This document shows positions 1 to 6,651 of a DNA stretch of 22,986 nucleotides, in pieces (position 1 is the stretch's first letter; every line of letters starts with the position of its first letter). Under the pieces are notes generated by a model. The model did no database searches, was not told the DNA's origin, and saw only the letters and a program-made list of their open reading frames with translations. The stretch spans positions 1-22,986 of the forward strand of contig JAGPUY010000464.1 in assembly GCA_018067265.1 (NCBI GenBank), given 5' to 3'. This DNA is from Oceanihabitans sp. (GTDB lineage: Bacteria > Bacteroidota > Bacteroidia > Flavobacteriales > Flavobacteriaceae). Position numbers and translations under genes: made by a program.

Positions 1-1073
1 ATGAATTTCATGTCCCCAATAATCTCATACGTTCTAGCTTTTAAAACCCTATCTTCCGTTTTTGTTCTTAAAGACTTATTGTAGTAGGCAAGCGCTAAAG
101 AATCGGATTCATTATTTAAATGATACTCTGCTATTTGATGATAAATCTTATCTAAATAAGGTCTGTTTTCGCGATTTTCTTCTAAATCGGTAAGTAATTC
201 TAGGAACTCCAATTTGTTCCCTTCGTTATAGTCAAAGTTTTTTGCTTTTTCAATATGTGCACTAATAAGGTACATTCTTGGCGTGCTTCGGTTTAAATCT
301 ATAACTCTATCAAAGGCAATGTTTGCGCTATCTTTATCTCCTAAAGCATTGTATAATTGACCTTGTATAAAACGATATCTTCCGCGTTCATCATTACTTT
401 TTGTAGCATTAGATGCAATATCTATTTGGGTTAATGCGCTATCTAAAGATTTGGTGTTTATGTAGGCTTGTGCAAGAATGGAAGTTGCATCTGCTAAGTC
501 TTGATCTTCTAATTCTTCTTGATCTAAAAGACGTTTTAAGTTTTTAATAGCAAGCTCTTCATTTTCTAAACGAATATTAGATTTTTCTCTCCAAATTTTA
601 GCTTGGTTAATCTTATTACTCGCTGGATATTTGTATAAAATATAATTAAAAGATTCTAAGGAAGGAACAAAACGCTGATCAAAATAACGCGCTTTTCCCA
701 GAAGTAAATAGGCTTCATCTATTTGATAATTATATTCTTTTCCTTGAATATTCATACCGTGTTTCTGAATGGCTTTTACCGCTTTTTCTTCTGCTCTACT
801 AAAACTTTCGTTTTTGTTTTGACCAGGAAGCGTCACTTCTTCAAAAACTTGCATGCGCTCTATTGGAAGGATTTCCCAATAATTATCGGTATAACCTTGG
901 TTCAGGTTTTCTCTTCCTTCTTCTAAGGCATTGTAACCGTTAAAAAGCGTATTATCTCGTGCGGACAATGCGTGATAATTTCTACTAATAAAAGTGTTCT
1001 TTTTTCTAGAACAACTGGTTATTAAAGTTACAGAAACTAAAAGGACTAATATAATTTTGTAAGATGTTTTCAA
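1..1073 (-). CDS. sprE: SprE/PorW-type gliding motility and type IX secretion lipoprotein, 5' part
   Basis: About 357 N-terminal residues are present; the gene runs off the left edge. Reading begins at a TTG codon (1071-1073). No in-frame ATG lies between it and an upstream in-frame stop, and the TTG gives a textbook lipoprotein signal: KTSYK, a hydrophobic run, then the lipobox LITSC with Cys at about residue 20, followed by SRKKNTF. Downstream stretches such as EEKAVKAIQKHGMNI, KEYNYQIDEAYLLLGKARY and SFNYILYKYP are ones I recognise from SprE of gliding Flavobacteria (PorW in Porphyromonas). The rest looks like tetratricopeptide-type helical repeats. In the family this outer-membrane lipoprotein is needed for type IX secretion and gliding, as a link between the secretion motor/ring and the translocon. 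Full-length members are roughly 850-900 residues, so over half is outside the window. Identification by recall of family sequences; fairly sure. Confidence 0.85.
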   Translation of the reverse strand, partial: MKTSYKIILVLLVSVTLITSCSRKKNTFISRNYHALSARDNTLFNGYNALEEGRENLNQGYTDNYWEILPIERMQVFEEVTLPGQNKNESFSRAEEKAVKAIQKHGMNIQGKEYNYQIDEAYLLLGKARYFDQRFVPSLESFNYILYKYPASNKINQAKIWREKSNIRLENEELAIKNLKRLLDQEELEDQDLADATSILAQAYINTKSLDSALTQIDIASNATKSNDERGRYRFIQGQLYNALGDKDSANIAFDRVIDLNRSTPRMYLISAHIEKAKNFDYNEGNKLEFLELLTDLEENRENRPYLDKIYHQIAEYHLNNESDSLALAYYNKSLRTKTEDRVLKARTYEIIGDMKF

Positions 1074-1207
1074 AAGCTGTGTATTTAACTCAAATAAATA
1101 ACTGTAAACTCAAGCATATATTATAAATAGCATCCCTAATTTTAAATTAGAAAGGATATAAAAACCGCCTAAGCACGTAAAAATACGTATCTTTTTTAAT
1201 TAAGCTA

Positions 1208-1226
1208 TAAAAACGCAGTGTTTTTA
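1208..1226 (-). terminator. Weak hairpin at the end of the ABC ATPase gene
   Basis: A 7-bp inverted repeat (1208-1214 with 1220-1226, 5-nt loop) contains only one GC pair and overlaps the stop codon of the ABC ATPase gene. It could be a weak terminator ahead of sprE. The AT-rich composition makes chance likely, and read-through into sprE is possible. The remaining stretch, 1074-1207, shows no gene. Confidence 0.25.
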
Positions 1227-1931
1227 GATTATTTCTGTTCCTGCAAAATGTGCTTCCAGCTCTTTTAGAGTTGCTTGACTAGTTACAATATCTTTAACCA
1301 CTTCTCCTTTTTCAAGCACAACAATACGCTCACAAACATCTGTAATATGCATTAAATCGTGACTAGAAATAAGCACGGTTACGCCTTGCTCTTGCGCCAA
1401 ATCTTTTACTATTTGCTTTAATTTTATTTGCGTCGTTGGATCTAGATTAGCAAAAGGCTCATCTAATATAATTACTTCTGGATTCCCTATAAGTGCCGCA
1501 ACGATTCCTGCTTTCTTTTGGTTTCCTTTACTTAGATCCCGTAGATATTTTTTCTGTCCAAGAATTTCACCGTGAAAAAAGTCTTCAAAAGTAGCAACTA
1601 ACGCATCTACATCTGCTTTGTTTTGCCCACGAAGTTCTCCAATAAAATAAAAGTATTCTTCAGCAGTTAGGTAACCAATTAAAAAACTTTCGTCTATAAA
1701 TGAAGCTGTAAATGGTTTCCAATCTTCACTAAGGTTTACCTGAATATTATTATTTTTAATAGATCCTGTTGTTGGCTGTATTAAATCTAAAAGCAAACTA
1801 AAATAAGTCGTTTTTCCTGCACCATTATTACCGACTAAACCAAAGCTTTGTCCTTTAGGGATTTCTAAACTCTCTATATTTAAAACCTGATTTGCGTTAT
1901 ATTTTTTGGTAAGGTTTGTTGTAGTTATCAT
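1224..1931 (-). CDS. ABC transporter ATP-binding protein
   Basis: A 235-residue cytoplasmic ATPase that powers an ABC exporter. Visible motifs: Walker A GNNGAGKT at residues 34-41, signature LSKGNQKK at 133-140, Walker B VIILDEP at 153-159 followed by the D-loop NLD, and the switch His at about 191 (ISSHD). The signature is SKGNQ rather than SGGQ, as is common in single-domain exporters of the drug/ABC-2 kind (CcmA-like). It follows the DUF5687 membrane gene after an 11-nt gap on the same strand, so the two almost certainly form one transporter. The substrate is not evident from sequence. Confidence 0.93.
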   Translation of the reverse strand: MITTTNLTKKYNANQVLNIESLEIPKGQSFGLVGNNGAGKTTYFSLLLDLIQPTTGSIKNNNIQVNLSEDWKPFTASFIDESFLIGYLTAEEYFYFIGELRGQNKADVDALVATFEDFFHGEILGQKKYLRDLSKGNQKKAGIVAALIGNPEVIILDEPFANLDPTTQIKLKQIVKDLAQEQGVTVLISSHDLMHITDVCERIVVLEKGEVVKDIVTSQATLKELEAHFAGTEII

Positions 1932-1942
1932 GTTTTTATATT

Positions 1943-3421
1943 TTAGTTATCTTGATCAAAAGCATCGATCATTTTATATTTGGAAGCTAAATATCTGTTG
2001 GTTATAAACTTCATTATTTTTTGATGGAAAATAATTCCTATTACTCCTAAAAGAATAAGTACTAGAATGCCTATTTCGAAATTGAAAGCGAAATTAAAAA
2101 TGGCAAATATTCCCATTGGTAAAAGCATTAACGGCAAACCAATAATCCATTGTACAGCACCTGTACCTTGAAAGTTAAACGCAGCTCTTTGGCTTAAGTC
2201 TATTTTTTTTCTATTAAAAGAACCACCCAACAAAATGACATAGGTATTCACACCAATATTATAAACGGCTGCTGCAAAATGCGCTAATAAAATTTTCCAA
2301 CCAAAGTACACGTAAGGAATACTCAACACAAATAAAATAATAACACTTAGAGTCATTAAAGTGTATTTCGATTTTAAGTATTGTTTGTATTTAATATTTT
2401 GACTCATTAGCATTTTGTAGTAGCCACTATCCCAAGCAGGAATGAATTGTCCGAAATTGATAAGAAAAATTCCAGTTACAAAAATACCAACAAATGCAAA
2501 CAAGAATTCTTTGTCTTGATACATCGGATTTGGATAAAAGAACAAACCATATAAAAGACCAAAAAAGACCATCCAAACTGCTGATTTTGGTCGTTTATTA
2601 CGCCAAAGCAATTTTAAATCTAATTGCATAAAAGGCGCAATATCTCCAAACTTTTTAGTCCATTCGAAACTGGAAGCGTTTACCGCTTCTGCTTTGGTTT
2701 TTAAGGAGCTATCTAAAAATAATTTTTCACGAAGAATTTTAAAGTTATAGAAGTATAAACCAACTAAAACAAGTATTGGCACTATTAACAATAAAGGATT
2801 ATTAGAAACAGCCTGAATACCAACAGATAAAGCTTCGGCAATATTAATTATTTTAAAATGGTTTAATGCAAAAAGAGAACCTGCAAAAAGTATAATGGGT
2901 AAAAAAGATAATTCTGTTTTTGCGGATAAGCTTTCAATAATAAAATTTAAGAAATTATTTATAAGTGTAATTAACACGATGGTAAGCATCCAAACTAAAA
3001 CAACAGAAACGTTATAGTCTTTTAAGATAAGTGTAATACCAAATGGTACTATTGCAAATAAAGGCAAGAAATTAAAAAAGGACAATGCTGATTTACCTAA
3101 TACGAAGTTAACCACTTTACTTCGTTTTATAGGAAGCGTAAGTAATGGTTTCACACTCATTACTGGTAATTTCTGGAAGAAAAATCGGATCACTAAATCG
3201 CCTAAAATCCAAAAGAAAATAAATCCATTAAACATTACAAAAGGATCACTTTCTGGAAACACTTTTTTAAGTAGCGGATACATTGCAATTCCCACGATTA
3301 AAAACATGGCAACAAAATATAGGGCAAAAAAGGCCATTACTATTTTTAGCGCGACACTTTTACCAAAACTTGCCGATCTAGTAAATTGTTTCCACTCTAA
3401 ATCTAAAAAACGTTTTATCAT
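1943..3421 (-). CDS. DUF5687 family ABC-type membrane permease
   Basis: A 492-residue integral membrane protein with about a dozen hydrophobic segments. It begins with a short amphipathic stretch (MIKRFLDLEWKQFTRS) followed by a first transmembrane helix at about residues 24-50. This layout matches the DUF5687 family of Bacteroidota, regarded as the permease partner of an adjacent ABC ATPase; here the ATPase lies 11 nt downstream. A soluble central segment (about 235-275, containing WTKKFGDIAPFMQLDLKLLWRNKRPKS) separates two membrane halves, as in ABC-2 type exporters with repeated halves. The gene is divergent from the reductase gene at 3521. The leader carries a conspicuous inverted repeat (3429-3458). 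Substrate unknown. Confidence 0.85.
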   Translation of the reverse strand: MIKRFLDLEWKQFTRSASFGKSVALKIVMAFFALYFVAMFLIVGIAMYPLLKKVFPESDPFVMFNGFIFFWILGDLVIRFFFQKLPVMSVKPLLTLPIKRSKVVNFVLGKSALSFFNFLPLFAIVPFGITLILKDYNVSVVLVWMLTIVLITLINNFLNFIIESLSAKTELSFLPIILFAGSLFALNHFKIINIAEALSVGIQAVSNNPLLLIVPILVLVGLYFYNFKILREKLFLDSSLKTKAEAVNASSFEWTKKFGDIAPFMQLDLKLLWRNKRPKSAVWMVFFGLLYGLFFYPNPMYQDKEFLFAFVGIFVTGIFLINFGQFIPAWDSGYYKMLMSQNIKYKQYLKSKYTLMTLSVIILFVLSIPYVYFGWKILLAHFAAAVYNIGVNTYVILLGGSFNRKKIDLSQRAAFNFQGTGAVQWIIGLPLMLLPMGIFAIFNFAFNFEIGILVLILLGVIGIIFHQKIMKFITNRYLASKYKMIDAFDQDN

Positions 3422-3428
3422 AATGGTT

Positions 3429-3481
3429 GGGTTTTAAACATTAGTAATATTAAAACCCTTTTTGTTACAAACAAAATGTAA
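3429..3481. promoter_or_regulatory. Two dyad repeats in the divergent DUF5687/reductase promoter region
   Basis: A perfect 9-bp inverted repeat, GGGTTTTAA at 3429-3437 and TTAAAACCC at 3450-3458 with a 12-nt spacer, lies 7 nt upstream of the DUF5687 start. A second, shorter dyad, TTACA (3465-3469) and TGTAA (3477-3481) with a 7-nt spacer, lies beside it toward the reductase gene. Between divergent genes they may be operator sites, or the first may form a leader hairpin in the DUF5687 mRNA. Function is inferred. Confidence 0.4.
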
Positions 3482-3520
3482 TTACTGTTTTTGTTTCTTA
3501 TTTTTACAAAAAATAATAAT

Positions 3521-4573
3521 ATGTCGCAATTTCATAAATTAACCATTAAAGATATCCACAGAGAAACTGAAAAATCAGTAACGATAACCTTTAATGTACC
3601 TGAAAACTTAAAAGAGAATTTTGCTTTTCAAGCAGGACAATATATTACGGTAAAAACCACTATTAATGGTAATGAAGTAAGACGTGATTACTCTTTATGT
3701 TCTTCACCAAAGAGTGGCGAATTAAAAGTTGCTGTAAAAGAAGTAGAAGGTGGTACATTTTCTGCCTATGCAAATAACACGTTAAAAGTCGGAGATATTT
3801 TAGAAGTAGCATCACCAAAAGGAAGGTTTGTATTTACACCTAACGACTCTAAAACTAAAAATATAGCTGCATTTGCTGCAGGAAGCGGAATTACTCCGGT
3901 TTTAAGTATTATAAAATGTGCTTTAGAAGAAGAAGTATATAGTAAAGTAATTCTAGTTTACGGAAACAAAACCACTAAAGACACCATGTTTTTAGATGAG
4001 TTATTAGCCTTACATCATAATTACAAAGAGCGTTTTTCTATTCAATTTGTGTTTAGTCAAGAAGATGAAGACGATGCTATTTTTGGTAGAATTGAAAAAA
4101 GCACTGTGAATTATGTAATGAAAAACAAGCATAAACATATGGATGTAGATGCTTTTTATCTTTGTGGTCCAGAAACCATGATTCATACGGTTAAAGATGT
4201 TTTAACAGGACATGAAATACCGCAAGACAGAATTCATTTCGAGCTTTTTAAAGCTGCAAAAGCAACTCCTATAAATGAAGATGCTGTAGAAGGCGAAACC
4301 GAAATAACGATTACTGTAGATGATGAAGTAACCACATTTACTATGTCGAAAAAACAATCTATTCTTGAAGCTGCATTAGACAAAGATTTAGATGCTCCTT
4401 ATTCTTGCCAAGGCGGAATTTGTAGTAGTTGTATTGCTAGAATTACAGAAGGTGAAGCCAAAATGAGGCAAAACAATATTTTAACAGAAAGCGAATTGGC
4501 GGAAGGTTTAATTTTAACCTGTCAAGCGCATCCAACTACCTCTAAAATTATTGTGGATTACGATGATGTATAA
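3521..4573 (+). CDS. Ferredoxin--NAD(P)+ reductase with C-terminal 2Fe-2S ferredoxin domain (PaaE-like)
   Basis: A 350-residue electron-transfer protein. The N-terminal FAD-binding barrel carries RDYS at residues 55-58. The NAD(P)-binding fold carries GSGITP at 121-126 and CGPE at 215-218. A C-terminal plant-type ferredoxin domain has cluster ligands Cys296, Cys301, Cys304 and Cys334 (CQGGICSSC and LTCQ). This order is that of the PaaE/PaaK family of oxygenase reductases, which pass electrons from NAD(P)H to an oxygenase or other acceptor. No paa oxygenase genes are nearby, so the partner is unknown. I start it at the ATG of 3521 (MSQFHKLTI). An in-frame ATG at 3491 would add MFLIFTKNNN, which looks like AT-rich leader sequence, not family N-terminus. 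The gene ends well before the hairpin at 4782. Confidence 0.92.
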   Translation: MSQFHKLTIKDIHRETEKSVTITFNVPENLKENFAFQAGQYITVKTTINGNEVRRDYSLCSSPKSGELKVAVKEVEGGTFSAYANNTLKVGDILEVASPKGRFVFTPNDSKTKNIAAFAAGSGITPVLSIIKCALEEEVYSKVILVYGNKTTKDTMFLDELLALHHNYKERFSIQFVFSQEDEDDAIFGRIEKSTVNYVMKNKHKHMDVDAFYLCGPETMIHTVKDVLTGHEIPQDRIHFELFKAAKATPINEDAVEGETEITITVDDEVTTFTMSKKQSILEAALDKDLDAPYSCQGGICSSCIARITEGEAKMRQNNILTESELAEGLILTCQAHPTTSKIIVDYDDV

Positions 4574-4781
4574 ACCACAAAAAAATATTTAAAATCATTC
4601 TTGTGACAACATTTTATCGATGAAAATTTGTTTTTAGCTTAAAAAATATACACTTTAACGATTATTTTATCTTTTCCTAGAGGTTAATTTTTTTTAAAAA
4701 ATAAACGAAATATATTCGTTACAGTTTTAAACGATAAATGATAATAGTTAGGGATTATTTATTTTATGGTAAGTTTAAAAT
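4574..4781. other. AT-rich intergenic stretch, possible long 3' UTR or small RNA
   Basis: There is no credible ORF between the reductase stop and the strong hairpin at 4782-4807. It contains an imperfect palindrome ACGAA-ATATA-TTCGT (about 4704-4718) and several A/T tracts. The hairpin lies about 210 nt past the stop, so this is either an unusually long 3' UTR or an independently transcribed small RNA. Confidence 0.3.
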
Positions 4782-4807
4782 AAACCCTACTCTTTGGAGT
4801 AGGGTTT
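4782..4807. terminator. Strong bidirectional hairpin terminator between convergent genes
   Basis: A perfect 11-bp stem (4782-4792 with 4797-4807) contains the GC-rich core CCCTACTC/GAGTAGGG and a 4-nt loop TTTG. On the plus strand the stem's closing T run extends to 4808. On the minus strand it is followed by TTTATTTT. It sits between the plus-strand reductase gene and the minus-strand glycosyltransferase gene and can serve both. Confidence 0.8.
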
Positions 4808-4851
4808 TCCATTTTAGGATCTATAATTCTAGACAACAATACCTTATAGCT

Positions 4852-5862
4852 TTAAATTACAGCTTGAATTGTATCTATAACTTTTTGTGGAGAAACACTT
4901 TTTGAAGCATCTTGGTAGCCTTCAGGAAACGTATTTCCATAAATAGAAGTTGGTATTAAAGGAAACTGTTTTCTATCTGCCAAAAGTGTATAATTTTCTG
5001 GTTGATTAAAAGGTGCGAAACCAGCAAAAGGATGTGTAACTCCCCAAATAGTAACTGCTTTTTTGCCTAGCATTGCTGCAATGTGCGCATTACCAGAATC
5101 CATAGACAACATGACATCTAAATTAGAAATAACGTCTAATTCTTCGTTTAAACTTAATTGTCCTGCTAAATTAACTACGTTCTCGTTTATCACTAAACCT
5201 TGTAGTTCTTGTATATCTTGCTTTCCTCCAAAGAGAAAAACAGTATGTGCTTTAGAAAGCGCTTCAATGACAACTTGCATAGCATCTAAAGGATACATTT
5301 TACTTTTAAAGGCTGCCAAAGGAGCAATACCTATCCACTTTTTTGTTTTATCTCCTGTTTTGGAAAGTGTCTTTTTTTGAAGCGAAACTATTTCCGGAAA
5401 AGTTGGATTACTTAAATCTAGAGGCAACCCAAGTGCTTTAAAAACATCTGCATAGCGTTCCTGAGATGTTTTTAGCTGTTTAAAATGGGTACCAGAAACC
5501 AATGCTTTTTTTTCTGCTCTACCTTTATCTATTTGCATGTACTTTCTTCCGAAGAAAAAGACTTTCAGAATCTTAGTACGCAACACATTATGCAAATCTG
5601 CAACGGCATCCACATGTAATTTTTTTAATTCTTTGGAAAGTTTAAAAAGTCCGAAAACGCCTTTATGCTTTCCTTTTAAATCTATGGGATAAACGGTAAC
5701 GTTGTCTAAATCTCTAAAAAAAGGAGTAAAAAATGCACGAGTCAAAACGGTAATTTTCACTTCTGGATGCTGTTGGGTTAGCGCTCTTAAAACAGGAACC
5801 GTCATCGCAACGTCTCCCATTGCCGAAAGCCGGATAACTAATATGTGTTTTTGTGTATTCAT
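4852..5862 (-). CDS. Glycosyltransferase family 9 (heptosyltransferase-like)
   Basis: A 336-residue GT-B enzyme of the ADP-heptose:LPS heptosyltransferase family. It opens with ILVIRLSAMGDVAMTVPVL, the characteristic N-terminal motif. It contains ADLHNVLRT at about residues 88-96 and the C-terminal nucleotide-sugar-binding region with MSMDSGNAH (about 252-260) followed by WGVTHPFAG. Family members add a sugar to lipopolysaccharide core or a related envelope glycan at the inner face of the cytoplasmic membrane. The donor cannot be deduced here, since many Bacteroidota lack classical heptose core. The DUF4254 gene precedes it by 91 nt on the same strand, a pairing I recall as recurrent in Bacteroidota. 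The intervening leader holds two hairpins. The start ATG is preceded by GGAAAGG. Confidence 0.9.
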   Translation of the reverse strand: MNTQKHILVIRLSAMGDVAMTVPVLRALTQQHPEVKITVLTRAFFTPFFRDLDNVTVYPIDLKGKHKGVFGLFKLSKELKKLHVDAVADLHNVLRTKILKVFFFGRKYMQIDKGRAEKKALVSGTHFKQLKTSQERYADVFKALGLPLDLSNPTFPEIVSLQKKTLSKTGDKTKKWIGIAPLAAFKSKMYPLDAMQVVIEALSKAHTVFLFGGKQDIQELQGLVINENVVNLAGQLSLNEELDVISNLDVMLSMDSGNAHIAAMLGKKAVTIWGVTHPFAGFAPFNQPENYTLLADRKQFPLIPTSIYGNTFPEGYQDASKSVSPQKVIDTIQAVI

Positions 5863-5866
5863 AAAA

Positions 5867-5927
5867 CCTTTCCGTCTTTCAATTTTTTAATAAATTGAAA
5901 TCCATCTTTCCTTAAAAAAAGGAAAGG
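5867..5927 (-). promoter_or_regulatory. Competing hairpins in the leader of the family 9 glycosyltransferase
   Basis: Read on the minus strand, the 91-nt spacer contains CCTTTCC (5927-5921), GGAAAG (5911-5906), an AT hairpin (5898-5892 with 5885-5879) and GGAAAGG (5873-5867) directly upstream of the ATG at 5862. The first element can pair with either purine block: locally (8-bp stem 5906-5913/5919-5926) or over a distance with the ribosome-binding region. It is a possible translational switch, or a processing or attenuation structure between the two genes. Confidence 0.35.
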
Positions 5928-5953
5928 AGTTTCTTGTAATGAAAAATGGTGTG

Positions 5954-6562
5954 TTACTTCTGTGAACGTAAAACAGGATTAAGCTCATCATCATTATACA
6001 TTTTCATTTGCTTATATACTTTCATGTATTTATCTCCATTTTCGATGTCTTTTAACAAGGTATCTATTGCTGTTGATAAATCGACACGTTGTTCTAATAA
6101 GATGTCTAATTTCTTTTGACAAGCAGCCTTGTGAGCATCTGTTGCATTGCTACGCGTTGCTTCTTCTTGCATGTGGTATACTTTTAAAGCTAGAATAGAT
6201 AATCTATCTACTCCCCAAGCAGGACTTTCTGTATTAATTGTAGCATTCTCTTTTACAGAAACATTTTTGTTTTTTTCTAAAAAATAGCTATCAATATACT
6301 CCACCATATCGGTTCTGTCTTGGTTAGAAGCATCTATTTGACGCTTTAATGCTAAAGCAGCAACAGGATCTATTTGTGGATCTCTAATAATGTCTTCATA
6401 ATGCCATTGCACCGTATCTATCCAACATTTTCTGTATAATAAATGTTCTAATACATTCGTTTCTTTATTATAAATGTTAGTGAAAGGTTGGTCTACAGTA
6501 TTTAAAACGTGATAGGTATTAATTACGTCTTGAAATATTTTATTGGCTTTTTCTGAAAACAT
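5954..6562 (-). CDS. DUF4254 family protein
   Basis: A 202-residue soluble, mostly helical, charged protein without signal peptide or membrane segment. I recognise the DUF4254 family from the N-terminal half (NKIFQDVINTYH, LLYRKCWIDTVQWHYEDIIRDP) and the segment ESPAWGVDRLSILALKVYHM. The family has no established biochemical function that I know of. It is commonly found next to family 9 glycosyltransferases, as here, so a role in the same envelope-glycan step or its control is inferred. The gene has a consensus -7 box 20 nt upstream and is insulated from the upstream secreted-protein gene by a strong terminator, so it is likely the first gene of a two-gene operon. Confidence 0.82.
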   Translation of the reverse strand: MFSEKANKIFQDVINTYHVLNTVDQPFTNIYNKETNVLEHLLYRKCWIDTVQWHYEDIIRDPQIDPVAALALKRQIDASNQDRTDMVEYIDSYFLEKNKNVSVKENATINTESPAWGVDRLSILALKVYHMQEEATRSNATDAHKAACQKKLDILLEQRVDLSTAIDTLLKDIENGDKYMKVYKQMKMYNDDELNPVLRSQK

Positions 6563-6581
6563 ATTTTAATTTATTTGATTA

Positions 6582-6589
6582 CAAATATA
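6582..6589 (-). promoter_or_regulatory. Bacteroidota -7 box of the DUF4254 gene
   Basis: TATATTTG on the minus strand matches the Bacteroidota consensus TAnnTTTG, 20 nt upstream of the ATG at 6562 and just after the terminator of the preceding gene. No well-placed TTG -33 element was seen. Confidence 0.5.
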
Positions 6590-6602
6590 CATTAATGAAA
6601 CC

Positions 6603-6628
6603 AAAAAAGCCGCTTAAAGCGGCTTTTT
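6603..6628 (-). terminator. Strong terminator of the secreted-protein gene
   Basis: Stem of GCCGC (6609-6613) with GCGGC (6619-6623), extended by A/T pairs to about 10 bp, 5-nt loop, and a run of six T on the minus strand. It lies 24 nt past the stop codon of the 904-residue gene. Confidence 0.85.
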
Positions 6629-6651
6629 GGAATCAAACTAGATTAGTTTAA

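Noticed and set aside
723..926. 67-codon plus-strand frame
   Set aside because: It is antisense to sprE coding sequence, hydrophobic and Phe-rich by reverse reading, with no promoter or family match.
3491..3520. Upstream ATG for the ferredoxin reductase
   Set aside because: The extra ten residues are not family-like and are encoded by AT-rich leader sequence.
5063..5380. 105-codon plus-strand frame
   Set aside because: Antisense shadow of the family 9 glycosyltransferase, whose motifs and frame are intact.
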